Counted from the first letter of the stretch, positions 8,505 through 17,757 are shown. The stretch is DNA of 64,000 nt from Candidatus Petromonas tenebris (GCA_014236755.1 JACCKY010000014.1:23267-87266); one strand, 5' to 3'. A program made the numbers and translations. The notes: generated by a model not told the origin, from the sequence alone.

Positions 8505-8621
8505 ATAAGAGGGATGAGAAAAATAATAGACAAAGAAGTCATTCGAAGGAAAGAATTCCTTTAAATTCTTATTTTATTATAACTATATAACAAATATATT
8601 AATATGTTAAAGAAAATAAGA

Positions 8622-8670
8622 CCATGAAGGTCTTCCAAAGATATAGGAGGCCTTCATGGATTTTTTATTT
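8622..8670 (+). terminator. Rho-independent terminator or attenuator upstream of larC
   Basis: A 9-bp perfect stem (CCATGAAGG 8622-8630 with CCTTCATGG 8651-8659) has partly paired inner bases and is followed by ATTTTTTATTT. It can end the catabolic operon. Because it also lies downstream of the promoter candidate at 8476 and only 15 bp before the next ORF, it may act as an attenuator of the lar genes. Confidence 0.75.
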
Positions 8671-8684
8671 ATAAAAATTAACTT

Positions 8685-8894
8685 ATGATGTTTAACATAC
8701 CGCTACCGGGAGGAACAACGGACCCTGCTGTTGAAGTTATATTGGCAGCCATGCTATTAGGGTCTTATGCTGCAGTTATTGTATTTACTGATAGATACCG
8801 TGTAATTATAGATGATAAATATGATATAATTATAAAAAATAAAGAATTTTTAAGCAAAAATAATATAATTGATGAAGGTGAGATAATAGTATGA
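8685..8894 (+). CDS. Small membrane protein overlapping the larC start
   Basis: The 69-residue ORF encodes one membrane segment (about residues 15-35, VEVILAAMLLGSYAAVIVF) and then a charged cytoplasmic tail (TDRYRVIIDDKYDIIIKN). Its TGA overlaps the larC ATG in the sequence ATGA, a classic translational-coupling arrangement, which is the main reason to believe it is real. No strong RBS is seen before the ATG pair at 8685; the start follows the terminator hairpin closely. I do not recognise the family. A membrane adaptor for nickel delivery to LarC would fit the position but is speculation. Confidence 0.5.
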   Translation: MMFNIPLPGGTTDPAVEVILAAMLLGSYAAVIVFTDRYRVIIDDKYDIIIKNKEFLSKNNIIDEGEIIV

Positions 8895-10126
8895 AGATAC
8901 TTTATTACGATTGTTTTTCAGGTATTAGTGGAGATATGAACTTGGGAGCTATGATAGATTTAGGTGTAGATAAAGATTATTTAATAAATGAGCTTTCAAA
9001 ATTAAATTTAGATTCAGAGTTTGAGCTAAAAGTAAGTAGAGCTAACAGAAAAGGAATAGATGGTACAAAGGTAGATGTGGTGTTAAAAAATAATCATAAT
9101 CACCACCATAGTCATGAGCATTATAATGAGATACATACTCATAGTCATGTTCATAGAAACTTGAAAGATATTGAAAACATTATAAACTCAAGTGATTTAA
9201 GTGATAAGGTGAAAAAACTAAGTATGAAAATATTCATGGAGGTTGCTAAGGCAGAGGCTAAAGTTCATGGAAAATCTTTGTATGAGGTTCATTTCCACGA
9301 GGTAGGAGCTATAGATTCGATTGTTGATATAGTTGGAGCTGCAATATGCATTGACTACTTAGACGTAGATAAAATTATGGCTTCCCACGTTGAATTAGGT
9401 GGAGGCTCTGTAAAATGTGAACATGGAATTATTCCAGTGCCAGCACCGGCAACAATAGAGATATTAAAAGGAATACCAATCAAGTTAGGTAAGGTAGAGT
9501 TTGAGACTACAACTCCAACAGGGGCGGCAATATTGGCAGCAGTTGTGGATGAATTTAGCAGCAATTTAAACTTAGCTATTGATAAAGTTGGCTATGGCAT
9601 TGGTAATAGAGACCTGGAAATACCCAATGTGTTAAGAGTCTATTTAGCTGAGGAAATTAAAGAGAAAAATGATACAAAAAATAATAATTATATTTTGGAA
9701 ACAAATATTGATGATATGAATCCAGAACTGTATGGGTATATAGAAGAAAAATTGCTTAAAAATGGAGCACTAGATGTATATAAAACGCCTATAATTATGA
9801 AAAAGGGACGTCCTGCAACAAAACTCACTGTTTTGGTTAAAGAGAGAAATGAAGAAGCAGTAAAAGAAGTGATATTTAAAGAAACTACGTCCATAGGGTT
9901 AAGAAAATATAAAGTTGAAAAAATAATGCTTGATAGGGATTTTACAAAAGTGAGAACTTCCTATGGAGATGTAACGATAAAGAGTAGCTATTATAAGGGC
10001 GAGAAGGTTAAATATAAACCAGAATATGAAGATTGTAAGAAGCTTGCACAGCAATATAATGTATCAATTAATGATGTATATAAAGAAGTTAATAAATTAG
10101 TAGAGAAGGATTTTAACGATAAATAA
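8891..10126 (+). CDS. larC: LarC, nickel insertase of nickel-pincer nucleotide cofactor
   Basis: The 411-residue protein begins with the LarC signature YYDCFSGISGDMNLGAMID. A His-rich insert follows at about residues 63-90 (NHNHHHSHEHY...HTHSHVH), a likely nickel store. Further motifs are FHEVGAIDSIVDIVGAA, then ETTTPTGAAILA, and in the C-terminal half LETNIDDMNPELYGYI and YKTPIIMKKGRPATKL. LarC uses CTP and Ni(II) to complete the NPN cofactor. In Lactiplantibacillus plantarum LarC is made from two ORFs by ribosomal frameshifting; here both halves are in one frame. It overlaps the small membrane protein upstream by 4 bp and is followed by larB after 111 bp. Confidence 0.95.
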   Translation: MKILYYDCFSGISGDMNLGAMIDLGVDKDYLINELSKLNLDSEFELKVSRANRKGIDGTKVDVVLKNNHNHHHSHEHYNEIHTHSHVHRNLKDIENIINSSDLSDKVKKLSMKIFMEVAKAEAKVHGKSLYEVHFHEVGAIDSIVDIVGAAICIDYLDVDKIMASHVELGGGSVKCEHGIIPVPAPATIEILKGIPIKLGKVEFETTTPTGAAILAAVVDEFSSNLNLAIDKVGYGIGNRDLEIPNVLRVYLAEEIKEKNDTKNNNYILETNIDDMNPELYGYIEEKLLKNGALDVYKTPIIMKKGRPATKLTVLVKERNEEAVKEVIFKETTSIGLRKYKVEKIMLDRDFTKVRTSYGDVTIKSSYYKGEKVKYKPEYEDCKKLAQQYNVSINDVYKEVNKLVEKDFNDK

Positions 10127-10237
10127 TCTCAAACATAAAGGTTTATAAATAGTTTATAAGATTTTGTTAAAGAATTATAGATTAAGCATGAAAGTGATTT
10201 AATGAGCATACAAAAGCTAATTAAAGGAGGATAGAAG

Positions 10238-10984
10238 ATGAATATAGCAGAAATAAAAAAGATGTTAGAAGAAGTACGATCAGGTAAACTAGAGATAGAT
10301 GAGGCAGTTAACCAAATTAAGGATTTACCATTTAAAGAGTTAGGGTTTGCCACAATAGATAATCACAGGGAAATTAGAAACGGGTATCCGGAAGTAATTT
10401 ACTGTGAGGGTAAAACAGTAGAGCAAGTAAAAAAAATTGTTGAATTCATGCTCACAAAAAATAATGATATATTGGCTACAAGGGCAAATGAAGAAATGTA
10501 TAATGAAATTAAGAAAATTTGTCCGGATGCACATTATAATAAATTAGGAAGAACTATATCCATTAAGAAAACCAAAGAAGAATATACAGATAGCTATATA
10601 GCCATAGTTGCAGCAGGGACATCAGATTTGCCTGTAGTAGAAGAGGCATATGAAACAGCAAAAATATTAGGAAATAGAGTTGAAAAAATTATTGATGTTG
10701 GTGTTGCAGGCATACATAGACTATTTGCCAAACTAGATGTTTTGAGGAAGGCAAAAGTAGTAATAGTAGTAGCAGGAATGGAAGGTGCTCTGGCAAGCGT
10801 TGTTGGAGGACTTGTAGATAAACCTGTTATAGCAGTGCCAACTAGTGTAGGGTATGGTGCTAATTTTGGAGGACTAGCATCATTACTTTCTATGTTGAAT
10901 AGTTGTGCCAGTGGAATAAGCGTAGTAAATATAGATAATGGGTTTGGAGCAGCTTATAATGCTAGTATAATAAACAAATTATAA
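10238..10984 (+). CDS. larB: LarB, pyridinium carboxylase/hydrolase of NPN biosynthesis
   Basis: The 248-residue protein has the LarB-type N-terminal segment (FKELGFATIDNHREIRNGYPEVIY) and a PurE-like C-terminal domain: YIAIVAAGTSDLPVVEEA, then AGMEGALASVVGGLV and PVIAVPTSVGYGANFGG. LarB carboxylates the pyridinium ring of nicotinic acid adenine dinucleotide and releases AMP, giving the biscarboxylate mononucleotide that LarE and LarC process. The RBS is AAAGGAGG. It is 111 bp after larC and 113 bp before larE, without a convincing terminator between them, so the three are probably one transcript. A PurE paralogue for purine synthesis is unlikely given the N-terminal extension and neighbours. 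Confidence 0.95.
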   Translation: MNIAEIKKMLEEVRSGKLEIDEAVNQIKDLPFKELGFATIDNHREIRNGYPEVIYCEGKTVEQVKKIVEFMLTKNNDILATRANEEMYNEIKKICPDAHYNKLGRTISIKKTKEEYTDSYIAIVAAGTSDLPVVEEAYETAKILGNRVEKIIDVGVAGIHRLFAKLDVLRKAKVVIVVAGMEGALASVVGGLVDKPVIAVPTSVGYGANFGGLASLLSMLNSCASGISVVNIDNGFGAAYNASIINKL

Positions 10985-11097
10985 GTTGCGGAAATGTAAC
11001 AATTTGTTTCTTTTTAATAGCAAGGATAAAAGTTATATGTTTAATCTAAATAGATTCAACTAAAAATTTGCGTGTGTATAAGGGGAGGAGCATATAT

Positions 11098-11904
11098 ATG
11101 GAACTAAATCAAAAACTACAAAAGCTTCAAGAGATTCTAAAGGAACTAGATAGTGCTGTAGTAGCCTTTTCAGGTGGAGTGGATAGTACATTTCTGTTAA
11201 AGGTTGCCCATGATGTATTAGGTGAAAATGTTATTGCTGTTACAGCAACTTCATCGACTTATCCCGAAAGAGAATTAAAAGAAGCCATAAAATATGCTAA
11301 AGAATTTAAAGTTAGACATGAAATTATAGAGTCAGAGGAATTAGATATTGATGGATTTGCAAAAAATCCAACAAACAGATGCTATTACTGTAAACATGAA
11401 TTGTTTTCAAAGTTAAGAGAAGTAGCAAAACAAAATAATATTAAATATGTGTTAGATGGTTCCAATTATGACGATATAGGAGATTTTAGACCAGGTATGG
11501 AGGCTGCCAAAGAATTAAAAGTAATTAGTCCATTAAAGGAAGCAAAATTAACTAAGGAAGATATAAGAATGCTATCAAAGAACATGAATGTGCCAACATG
11601 GGATAAGCCTGCATTTGCTTGCCTTTCATCGAGATTTCCATATGGTCAGGAAATTACAGCTGAAAAATTAAAAATGGTTGAACTAGCTGAGCAATTTTTG
11701 CTAGATATGGGCTTTAAACAGGTCAGAGTAAGGCATCATGGGGAAATAGCGAGGATAGAAGTTAGTCGCAATGAAAGAGAAAAGTTTTTTGAAGCCGACA
11801 TTATGGATACCATTGGAGCAGAATTTAAGAAAATAGGCTTTACATATGTAACCCTTGACATATTAGGATACAGAACAGGGAGTATGAATGAAGTGTTAAA
11901 GTAA
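11098..11904 (+). CDS. larE: LarE, ATP-dependent sulfur transferase of NPN biosynthesis
   Basis: The protein is 268 residues from the ATG at 11098, chosen because GGGGAGGAG lies just upstream; an in-frame TTG at 11068 is less likely. It is an ATP-pyrophosphatase of the NAD synthase type with the P-loop VAFSGGVDS at 22-30. C175 in FACLSSRFPYG matches the position of the sacrificial cysteine of the L. plantarum enzyme, and there is also a CYYC pair (95-98). LarE adenylates the pyridinium carboxylates and converts them to thiocarboxylates. A perfect terminator follows, so larE closes the operon. With LarB and LarC present, NPN synthesis appears complete. Confidence 0.95.
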   Translation: MELNQKLQKLQEILKELDSAVVAFSGGVDSTFLLKVAHDVLGENVIAVTATSSTYPERELKEAIKYAKEFKVRHEIIESEELDIDGFAKNPTNRCYYCKHELFSKLREVAKQNNIKYVLDGSNYDDIGDFRPGMEAAKELKVISPLKEAKLTKEDIRMLSKNMNVPTWDKPAFACLSSRFPYGQEITAEKLKMVELAEQFLLDMGFKQVRVRHHGEIARIEVSRNEREKFFEADIMDTIGAEFKKIGFTYVTLDILGYRTGSMNEVLK

Positions 11905-11937
11905 ATATATACTAACTGTACATTTTTTTATTACTTT

Positions 11938-11977
11938 CAACTCTATTTATAATAAATAGAGTTGTTTTATTTTTTTA
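11938..11977 (+). terminator. Rho-independent terminator after larE
   Basis: A perfect 12-bp stem (11938-11949 with 11953-11964) and 3-base loop are followed by TTTTATTTTTTT. Confidence 0.92.
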
Positions 11978-12116
11978 GGAGTATTTTTATTCCATTATTA
12001 TACAGAGGATTAACGGCTTTACAAATAGCAGTAATTTAATGTATAATAGTATACGCATATATTATTATCTGGTACTAATAGTAGCACATAATTTATTTGA
12101 TGGAGGAGATAGAGTT

Positions 12117-12629
12117 ATGGAATTAAGCCAACTTTTTAAAATCCAAGAGATTATAGAAAATCAAATCAAGAACTTATCGGATATCGATGAAGATATTGTA
12201 GGAAAAGAAAATATCTTTGATCTTAAGTTTCTGGCTCTTCAAGTCAAGACTGGTGAAATTGCCAATCTTACAAAATGTTATAAGTATTATAAGATAAAAG
12301 AAAACATATCAAGGGAGAAACTGATAATAAGATATATAGATGCAATAAAGTTTTTGCTATCTATAGGAAATACCTATGAGTTCAATATCATAAATAAAGA
12401 AGCAATTGATGCAATAGAAAAAAGCGACAATATTATAAAATTGTTTTCCAGTATTTTTGACGATATCAGAGATTTAAAGGAAGCTATACTTCAAAAAGAT
12501 TATATTAATTCCTTATTGATTTACATAAGACTTTTTGCAAGATATATAAATCTGGGAGAATGTTTAGGGCTTGAATTTGAAGAAATCTACAATTATTACA
12601 TGAAAAATAACTGCCTCCAGAATTCCTAA
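12117..12629 (+). CDS. dUTPase-2 (all-alpha NTP pyrophosphatase)-like protein, catalytic residues altered
   Basis: The protein is 170 residues from the ATG at 12117, which follows GGAGGAG; the frame is open further upstream. The layout resembles the dimeric dUTPase family: LFKIQEIIENQI at the N-terminus, then LKFLALQVKTGEIANLTKCYKYY and RYIDAIKFLLSIGN. In active members the first helix reads V-E-x-G-E and the second E-E-x-x-D. Here the first glutamate is K and the second helix reads IIRYID, so part of the metal-binding cage seems lost. The protein could have lost dUTP hydrolysis and kept another role. It is flanked by terminators and appears monocistronic. Confidence 0.5.
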   Translation: MELSQLFKIQEIIENQIKNLSDIDEDIVGKENIFDLKFLALQVKTGEIANLTKCYKYYKIKENISREKLIIRYIDAIKFLLSIGNTYEFNIINKEAIDAIEKSDNIIKLFSSIFDDIRDLKEAILQKDYINSLLIYIRLFARYINLGECLGLEFEEIYNYYMKNNCLQNS

Positions 12630-12634
12630 CTCTA

Positions 12635-12658
12635 ACTCCCACTTTTAAAAGTGGGAGT
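12635..12658. terminator. 24-bp perfect palindrome after the dUTPase-like gene
   Basis: ACTCCCACTTTT at 12635-12646 is followed directly by its reverse complement at 12647-12658. There is only a weak T-rich tail (ATTATAATC), so it may be a terminator or a binding site. Confidence 0.5.
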
Positions 12659-12704
12659 ATTATAATCAGTTGATATGAATAATTATACACAATAAAAATT
12701 TATA

Positions 12705-12748
12705 AAAATTTGCAGATAAATAAATTTAGCTGCAAATTTTTACTTTTT
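12705..12748 (+). terminator. Hairpin with T-rich tail
   Basis: An 11-bp stem (12705-12715 with 12730-12740) with a 14-base loop is followed by TACTTTTTG. It is possibly the main terminator of the preceding gene. Confidence 0.5.
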
Positions 12749-13282
12749 GATTAAGAAGTGTTAAAAATGGATACATTACAATCACTTAAATGATGCAAAA
12801 TAGGAATCTTAGGAAATTAATTCTGAAAATTCAATAAAATACCAAAAAAGTCTTGAAATTATATTAAAAATTTTATATAATAATACTGTAAATATTATAC
12901 TTGTCTAAAAGTATACTATTATCCTATCTTGATTCTTGAATTATACTTTTCAATTAAATTACTTTCTATAATTCGAATCAAATTGCCCACTTGGGAAACA
13001 AATTTATTATTAAAATTGAATCTACTCACTGTAGGTGACCTTCTGTAGGTAACCTTGCCAATCTTTAATAGGTATAGGTATCTTTGCTTTATGCTCTTTT
13101 TTACTCAGTCCTACTATTCAAATTTAAACTTTACTAAAGAAAACAATAATTATTGATATCAAAAATATGAATATTCGGTTTGTGTTTAAATTTATTATGA
13201 AAAAATTTTAATAATTAAAATAATCTTTTAAATAATAGTCATATTATGTATAAGATACACTAATAGAAAGGAGTGGAAAAAT
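12749..13282. other. AT-rich intergenic stretch without recognised gene
   Basis: About 530 bp with no credible ORF. An imperfect direct repeat (GTAGGTGACC, then GTAGGTAACC, about 13031-13054) is the only structure seen. The 3' end should contain the promoter of the GNAT gene, whose RBS (GAAAGGAGTGG) is at about 13267-13277. Confidence 0.5.
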
Positions 13283-13993
13283 ATGTCAAAAACAATGGAA
13301 AGGGGTATCTTAAAGAAGAAAACAAAAGATGGATACGAAAGAAAGCTATACCATATGGAGCTGATTGGAGAAAATTATTTACCAGAGATTATAGAGCTAC
13401 AGGATGTTGTAGTAAATAACCTTAACATGTCTGAAATTTTCCAGTCAGATAGCGAGGAGTTTTTCAAATATGAGCTACGAAAGGGAGGCAAAATAATCGG
13501 AGTTTTTTCTGAGAAAAAATTGATTGCCTACCGTTTTATTACTGTCCCTAAAACTGACAGCATGAATTTGGGAATAGATTTAGCACTACCTAAAAAGGAA
13601 CTTGAAAGAGTAGGACATCTTGAAACAACAATAGTCCATCCAGATTACAGAGGTAATGGACTTCAAAGAAAAACCCTGTACTATGCCCTAGAGATATTTA
13701 ATGAGATGAACTGTAACCATATTTGTAGTACTATTTCTCCTAAAAACTATCATAGTTTAAGAAATGTAATGTCAGGAGGGCTAGTGATAAAAAAATTGAA
13801 GGAGAAATATGGTGGAAAGATGAGATATATTCTGCATAGAGATCTAAAACAAACTCCTAGAAAAGAATATGATAAAATTATAGATATTGATAATGTGGAG
13901 ACTGTTAAAAGGGAAAGAATATTAGAACAGGGCTTTGTTGGATATCAGGCCTTGAAGAAAGCTGAGGGATTTGCGGTAAGATATGGAATGTAA
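13283..13993 (+). CDS. GNAT-family N-acetyltransferase
   Basis: This 236-residue soluble protein has the acetyl-CoA-binding GNAT motif A near residues 112-130: LETTIVHPDYRGNGLQRKTLYYAL, i.e. V.P.YRG.GL followed by a helix. The downstream segment CNHICSTISPKNYHSLRNV matches motif B. The N-terminal 100 residues contain the usual beta strands (KIIGVFSEKKLIAYRF). The acceptor substrate cannot be deduced. The gene stands alone, with its own RBS and a shared terminator with the convergent speD gene. Confidence 0.8.
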   Translation: MSKTMERGILKKKTKDGYERKLYHMELIGENYLPEIIELQDVVVNNLNMSEIFQSDSEEFFKYELRKGGKIIGVFSEKKLIAYRFITVPKTDSMNLGIDLALPKKELERVGHLETTIVHPDYRGNGLQRKTLYYALEIFNEMNCNHICSTISPKNYHSLRNVMSGGLVIKKLKEKYGGKMRYILHRDLKQTPRKEYDKIIDIDNVETVKRERILEQGFVGYQALKKAEGFAVRYGM

Positions 13994-14010
13994 TAAAGAG
14001 CATAAAAAAT

Positions 14011-14052
14011 AAAAACTACCTTTCCATAATATTAAGGAACGGTAGTTTTTTA
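14011..14052. terminator. Bidirectional terminator between GNAT and speD
   Basis: AAAAACTACC at 14011-14020 pairs with GGTAGTTTTT at 14041-14050; T-runs are present in both directions. It serves two convergent genes. Confidence 0.85.
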
Positions 14053-14066
14053 GTTTAAGCTGAACT

Positions 14067-14888
14067 TTAAAGCTTGGGAATGTTTCTACCATAGAAAATT
14101 TCAGACATTTCTTTTTTTAGTCTTTGTTTTATTTTTATCTTTTCTTTAGGCAGAAGTTCTTCTTCTACAGTTCCGAATAAATAGTTGTCCAGATCAAACT
14201 CCTTAAGCATCATTTTTGTATGGAATATATTTTCCTGAAATACATTTACATCAATCATTTGATAAAGTTCCTTAGTTTTTTTAGAAATAAAGTTTTGAAT
14301 AGAGTTGATTTTATGGTCTATAAAGTGTTTTCTCCCCTTTGTATTTCGTGTGAATCCTCTAACTCTGTAGTCAATGATTGCAATGTCGGATTCAAAGCTT
14401 TCTATAAGATAGTTAAGAGCCCTAAGAGGTGAAATCTTGCCACAGGTAGAGACGTCTATATCAGCCCTAAATGTACTTATACCGTCGTCGGGATGACTTT
14501 CAGGATAGGTATGGACTGTTATATGACTTTTATCTAAATGAGCGACTACATTCTTTGGAAGAGGAGTTTCCACTTCTTTTTCACTTTGACCACTTTCTTC
14601 AAACAGTTCTATCTGTTCTTCTGATACAAGCATAGTAACGCTTGCTCCTTGAGGTTCATAGTCTTGTTTTGCAATGTTAAGGATGTTTGCTCCAATCATA
14701 TTTGCGACGTTAGTCAATATATTAGTAAGCCTTTCTGCATTATATTGCTCATCGATATATTCAATATATTCCTTACGCATTTCAGGAGTTTTAGCGTAGC
14801 ATATGTCATAAATATTAAAGCTCAAGGTTTTTGTCAGATTATTAAATCCATAAAGTTTTAATTTTTTTTCAGCTTTTTCCAGTCCCAT
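14067..14888 (-). CDS. speD: S-adenosylmethionine decarboxylase proenzyme (E. coli type)
   Basis: The 273-residue protein matches the class-1 bacterial AdoMet decarboxylase of about 264 residues. The self-processing site is in [16 protein letters not shown], where the chain cleaves before Ser121 to form the pyruvoyl group (E. coli Ser112). [19 protein letters not shown] and the two large domains around it are typical. The product, decarboxylated AdoMet, is the aminopropyl donor for spermidine. No speE or other polyamine gene is adjacent, so the gene appears solitary. The RBS is AAGGAGG (minus strand). Confidence 0.93.
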   Translation of the reverse strand: MGLEKAEKKLKLYGFNNLTKTLSFNIYDICYAKTPEMRKEYIEYIDEQYNAERLTNILTNVANMIGANILNIAKQDYEPQGASVTMLVSEEQIELFEESGQSEKEVETPLPKNVVAHLDKSHITVHTYPESHPDDGISTFRADIDVSTCGKISPLRALNYLIESFESDIAIIDYRVRGFTRNTKGRKHFIDHKINSIQNFISKKTKELYQMIDVNVFQENIFHTKMMLKEFDLDNYLFGTVEEELLPKEKIKIKQRLKKEMSEIFYGRNIPKL

Positions 14889-15119
14889 AATGGCCTCCTT
14901 ACAAGTATTGACAATTTGAAATAATAAGTACGTTATTAAATATTATCCCCTCAACTAACTATTATAAACTTTATACGATGATTTATAAAGCATAAACTTT
15001 TATTTAAATTTTTCTTATAGACCTCTACTAAAGTATCTATTGCCTAGTTCACTTCTGTGGATGCAGATACCTATTTTTCAGATAGGTTATTCAATTTTTC
15101 AACTTCATGACTTATTTTT

Positions 15120-15439
15120 TTATTTCTTTAGCAAAATCATAACTTCTACAAGAGTCATGAACAGGAGAGCTGCTTTGGAATCAAGAATGGTACAAGTAGA
15201 CATGTATCATCGAGTATCTGAACTACCTTACCACTGCTTGTAACTTCGATTATTAAGTCTAAATCTTGATAATTTATATCGTCTATTGACTGTGAATAAG
15301 GTGTAGATAACTCTTTAGCCAATCAGATTCCTGGAGTATCGATATTCTTGTCTATCGCAATGTCAATAGAAATATCACCTATACTATCAAAATAGTCAAT
15401 TAAGCTAGTCTCTCTGGCACCTACAATTGATAATTTCAT
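15120..15439 (-). pseudogene. Relic of a sensor/regulator N-terminal NAD-binding-like domain
   Basis: Read on the minus strand from ATG at 15439, the translation MKLSIVGARETSLIDYFDSI..., then NIDTPGI, stop, LAKELSTPYSQSID..., then DLDLIIEVTSSGKVVQIL resembles the Rossmann-like N-terminal domain found in some bacterial sensor kinases and regulators (pattern: IvGvvD...PGi.lAkelgI...iDlIieVTG). A TGA interrupts it after PGI. A frameshift near 15195 is needed to continue with LDSKAALLFMTLVEV until a stop at 15120-15122. No catalytic domain remains. The rest of the 14889-15687 gap is AT-rich and holds no intact gene. Confidence 0.55.
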
Positions 15440-15687
15440 TAAAAAACCCCTTGTTTAAATCAGATTCAAGGGCTGCTAGCAGCGTAAAATTGCATAAACA
15501 CAGAATAAATGTAATTTGATTATAAAATGTTTGTCAATACAAAAGTGAATAGGCTAGCGTCTAGATTTGTAAGATGTTGAAAGGCATCTATTATTTTTAA
15601 ATATTAGAATAAATATATTAGATATTCTAAGAAAAATGAAGGATAATAGAGTAAAATGATAAAAAAATAGAAAGAGGAGAGAAAATC

Positions 15688-16581
15688 ATGAACGAAAGAA
15701 AATTGAGAATATTTTATGAAGTAGCAGTAAAACTTAATATGACAGAAGTAGCAAAAAAACTGTACATTAGCCAGCCCGCCGTTAGCCAAACCATAAAAGA
15801 AATTGAAGAAGAATTCGGTGTAAAGTTTTTTGACAGGATAGGCAGAAAACTTTACCTAACCTATGAAGGAAAAGTATTTTTAAACTATGTGAGGCGAATA
15901 TTGAATTTGTACGATGAATGCTCAAAAACAATTAAAGACATTAAAGGACTTAAAAAAGGCAAACTTAAAATAGGAGCAAGTACAACTATTGGCATATATA
16001 TACTTACAGATATAATAGGAAAGTTCACCAAAAAACATAAAGAAGTAGATACTTCTATTACAATTGAAAATACTAAAATTATCACAGATATGATTTTGGA
16101 AAACAAAATAGATTTTGCTTTTGTAGAAGGCCCGGTTTACTCAGATGAAATAATAGTAGAAAAATTTTGTAATGATGAGCTAGTTTTTATAACCCCTCCT
16201 GACCATCCCTGGTCAAAACTAAAAAGTATAGATATGAAAAAAATAGCAGAAGAAAAAATAATAATGAGAGAACAGGGCAGTGGTACAAGAGAAATTGTAG
16301 AAAATGTTTTAAATACTAATGGTATTCATTATAAAGTAGATTTTGAACTGGGTAATATAGAAGCTATTAAGAAAGCCGTTGAAGCTGGTCTTGGAATTTC
16401 ATGTATATCCAAAAGGTGCATAAAAAAGGAAGTGGAAGACGGAAGACTTGCAGTTATACGACTAAAAAGAATTAGGATAATTAGAAAACTTAACCTTATA
16501 TATCATAAAGATAAGTATTTATCTAATCTTTTTAATGAATTTATTAATTTTGCAAAAAAAGAAACTGTTGCAATCGACTGA
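15688..16581 (+). CDS. LysR-family transcriptional regulator
   Basis: The 297-residue regulator has an N-terminal winged helix-turn-helix (residues 1-60: RKLRIFYEVAVKLNMTEVAKKLYISQPAVSQTIKEIE) and a periplasmic-binding-protein-like effector domain from about 90 (KLKIGASTTIGIYILTDII). It precedes a YeiH-type transporter in the same direction with a 177-bp gap. LysR/YeiH pairs are common; the regulator usually controls the transporter in response to a small anion or sulfur compound. The RBS is AGAGGAGA. The effector is not deducible. Confidence 0.92.
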   Translation: MNERKLRIFYEVAVKLNMTEVAKKLYISQPAVSQTIKEIEEEFGVKFFDRIGRKLYLTYEGKVFLNYVRRILNLYDECSKTIKDIKGLKKGKLKIGASTTIGIYILTDIIGKFTKKHKEVDTSITIENTKIITDMILENKIDFAFVEGPVYSDEIIVEKFCNDELVFITPPDHPWSKLKSIDMKKIAEEKIIMREQGSGTREIVENVLNTNGIHYKVDFELGNIEAIKKAVEAGLGISCISKRCIKKEVEDGRLAVIRLKRIRIIRKLNLIYHKDKYLSNLFNEFINFAKKETVAID

Positions 16582-16758
16582 TTTTAACTAATGTTCAATT
16601 TACGAATTTCTTAACTGTAAATATCCTGTTAAAGTTAATATTGCTTTTATTATAAGTTAATACTTATAATTTATATATGATAATATTATTTTACTTAGAC
16701 AATAAATGCCTGTAAAATATGAATTGTACTACGAAATTTATATCTAGGAGGGCATTTT

Positions 16759-17757
16759 ATGATTGTTAAAAAGTATTTAAACGGAGTATTGGTTGTAGGA
16801 ATAATTACAATTTCATCATTTCTTATTCAAGAAATTTCTTTTATAGAGAGGTTAAATTTAAGTTCCCTTATTATCGCCATATTACTTGGTGCATTAGTTA
16901 AAAATACCATAGGCATTAATGAAAGCATGAAACTTGGAATCAAGTTCTGTGCTAAAAAAGTTTTAAAACTGGCAATTATATTTTTAGGATTTAAATTGAG
17001 CATTTCTCAAATTACAAAAATAGGACCTAAGGCCATTATACTAATATTCATTGTTTGTACTATTACAATGATTTTCACAAAATATCTGGGTAAAAAATTT
17101 AAAATACCTGAAAAACGTTCAATCTTAATAGGAAGTGGGATATCTATATGTGGAGCTTCTGCAGTAGCTGCAGTAAATGCAGTTACAAAGTCCGATGAAA
17201 AAGATGCAGCCTTTGCGATAGGCATTGTTACAGTTTTTGGCACTATATTTATGTTCGTATATCCTATAATATTTAAAATTTTAGATTTGAGTACATCTTT
17301 CTATACATTATGGGCAGGAAGCTCTATACATGAAGTGGCACAGGTTGTTGCTGCAGGATTTGCCGTATCTAATGATGCTGGAACTTATTCCACTTTAGTA
17401 AAACTAACAAGGGTTTTATATATAATCCCTGCTACAATTTATCTAAGTATAAAGTATATGAAAGAAAGTAACAGTGAAAAATTCAGTCTTAAAAATATAT
17501 CAGTACCTTGGTTCGTATTTATGTTTTTAGCAGTAGTAATTATTAATTCATTTATTTCTATTCCATCTAATGTATTAACAGAGCTAATTAATTTAGATAA
17601 TTACCTGATGACAGCTGCAATGGCTGGACTAGGTCTTGAACTTAGTATAAGTGATATGAAAAAAGTTGGAATTAAGCCTTTATATCTTGGAGCAATTGCC
17701 TCTTTATTTATATCGATATTTAGTGCTGTAGTTATAAAATTAATTGGTCTAGCATAA
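16759..17757 (+). CDS. YeiH-family putative sulfate/anion exporter
   Basis: This 332-residue integral membrane protein has about ten hydrophobic segments. It carries the YeiH (UPF0324) signatures NLSSLIIAILLGALVKNT near the N-terminus, ILIGSGISICGASAVAAVNAV near residues 120-140, and WAGSSIHEVAQVVAAGFAVS near 190. The family is annotated as putative sulfate exporters, with experimental support in only a few members. The companion LysR gene upstream is typical. The RBS is AGGAGGG. A perfect hairpin ends the transcript right after the stop codon. Confidence 0.88.
   Translation: MIVKKYLNGVLVVGIITISSFLIQEISFIERLNLSSLIIAILLGALVKNTIGINESMKLGIKFCAKKVLKLAIIFLGFKLSISQITKIGPKAIILIFIVCTITMIFTKYLGKKFKIPEKRSILIGSGISICGASAVAAVNAVTKSDEKDAAFAIGIVTVFGTIFMFVYPIIFKILDLSTSFYTLWAGSSIHEVAQVVAAGFAVSNDAGTYSTLVKLTRVLYIIPATIYLSIKYMKESNSEKFSLKNISVPWFVFMFLAVVIINSFISIPSNVLTELINLDNYLMTAAMAGLGLELSISDMKKVGIKPLYLGAIASLFISIFSAVVIKLIGLA

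Noticed and set aside
8505..8620. NiCo or other metal riboswitch upstream of larC
   Set aside because: The AT-rich leader lacks the conserved G-rich four-way-junction motifs of the NiCo class; only the terminator hairpin is supported.
15040..15243. 67-residue plus-strand ORF between speD and lysR
   Set aside because: No RBS, low-complexity composition, and the opposite strand carries a recognisable pseudogene trace.
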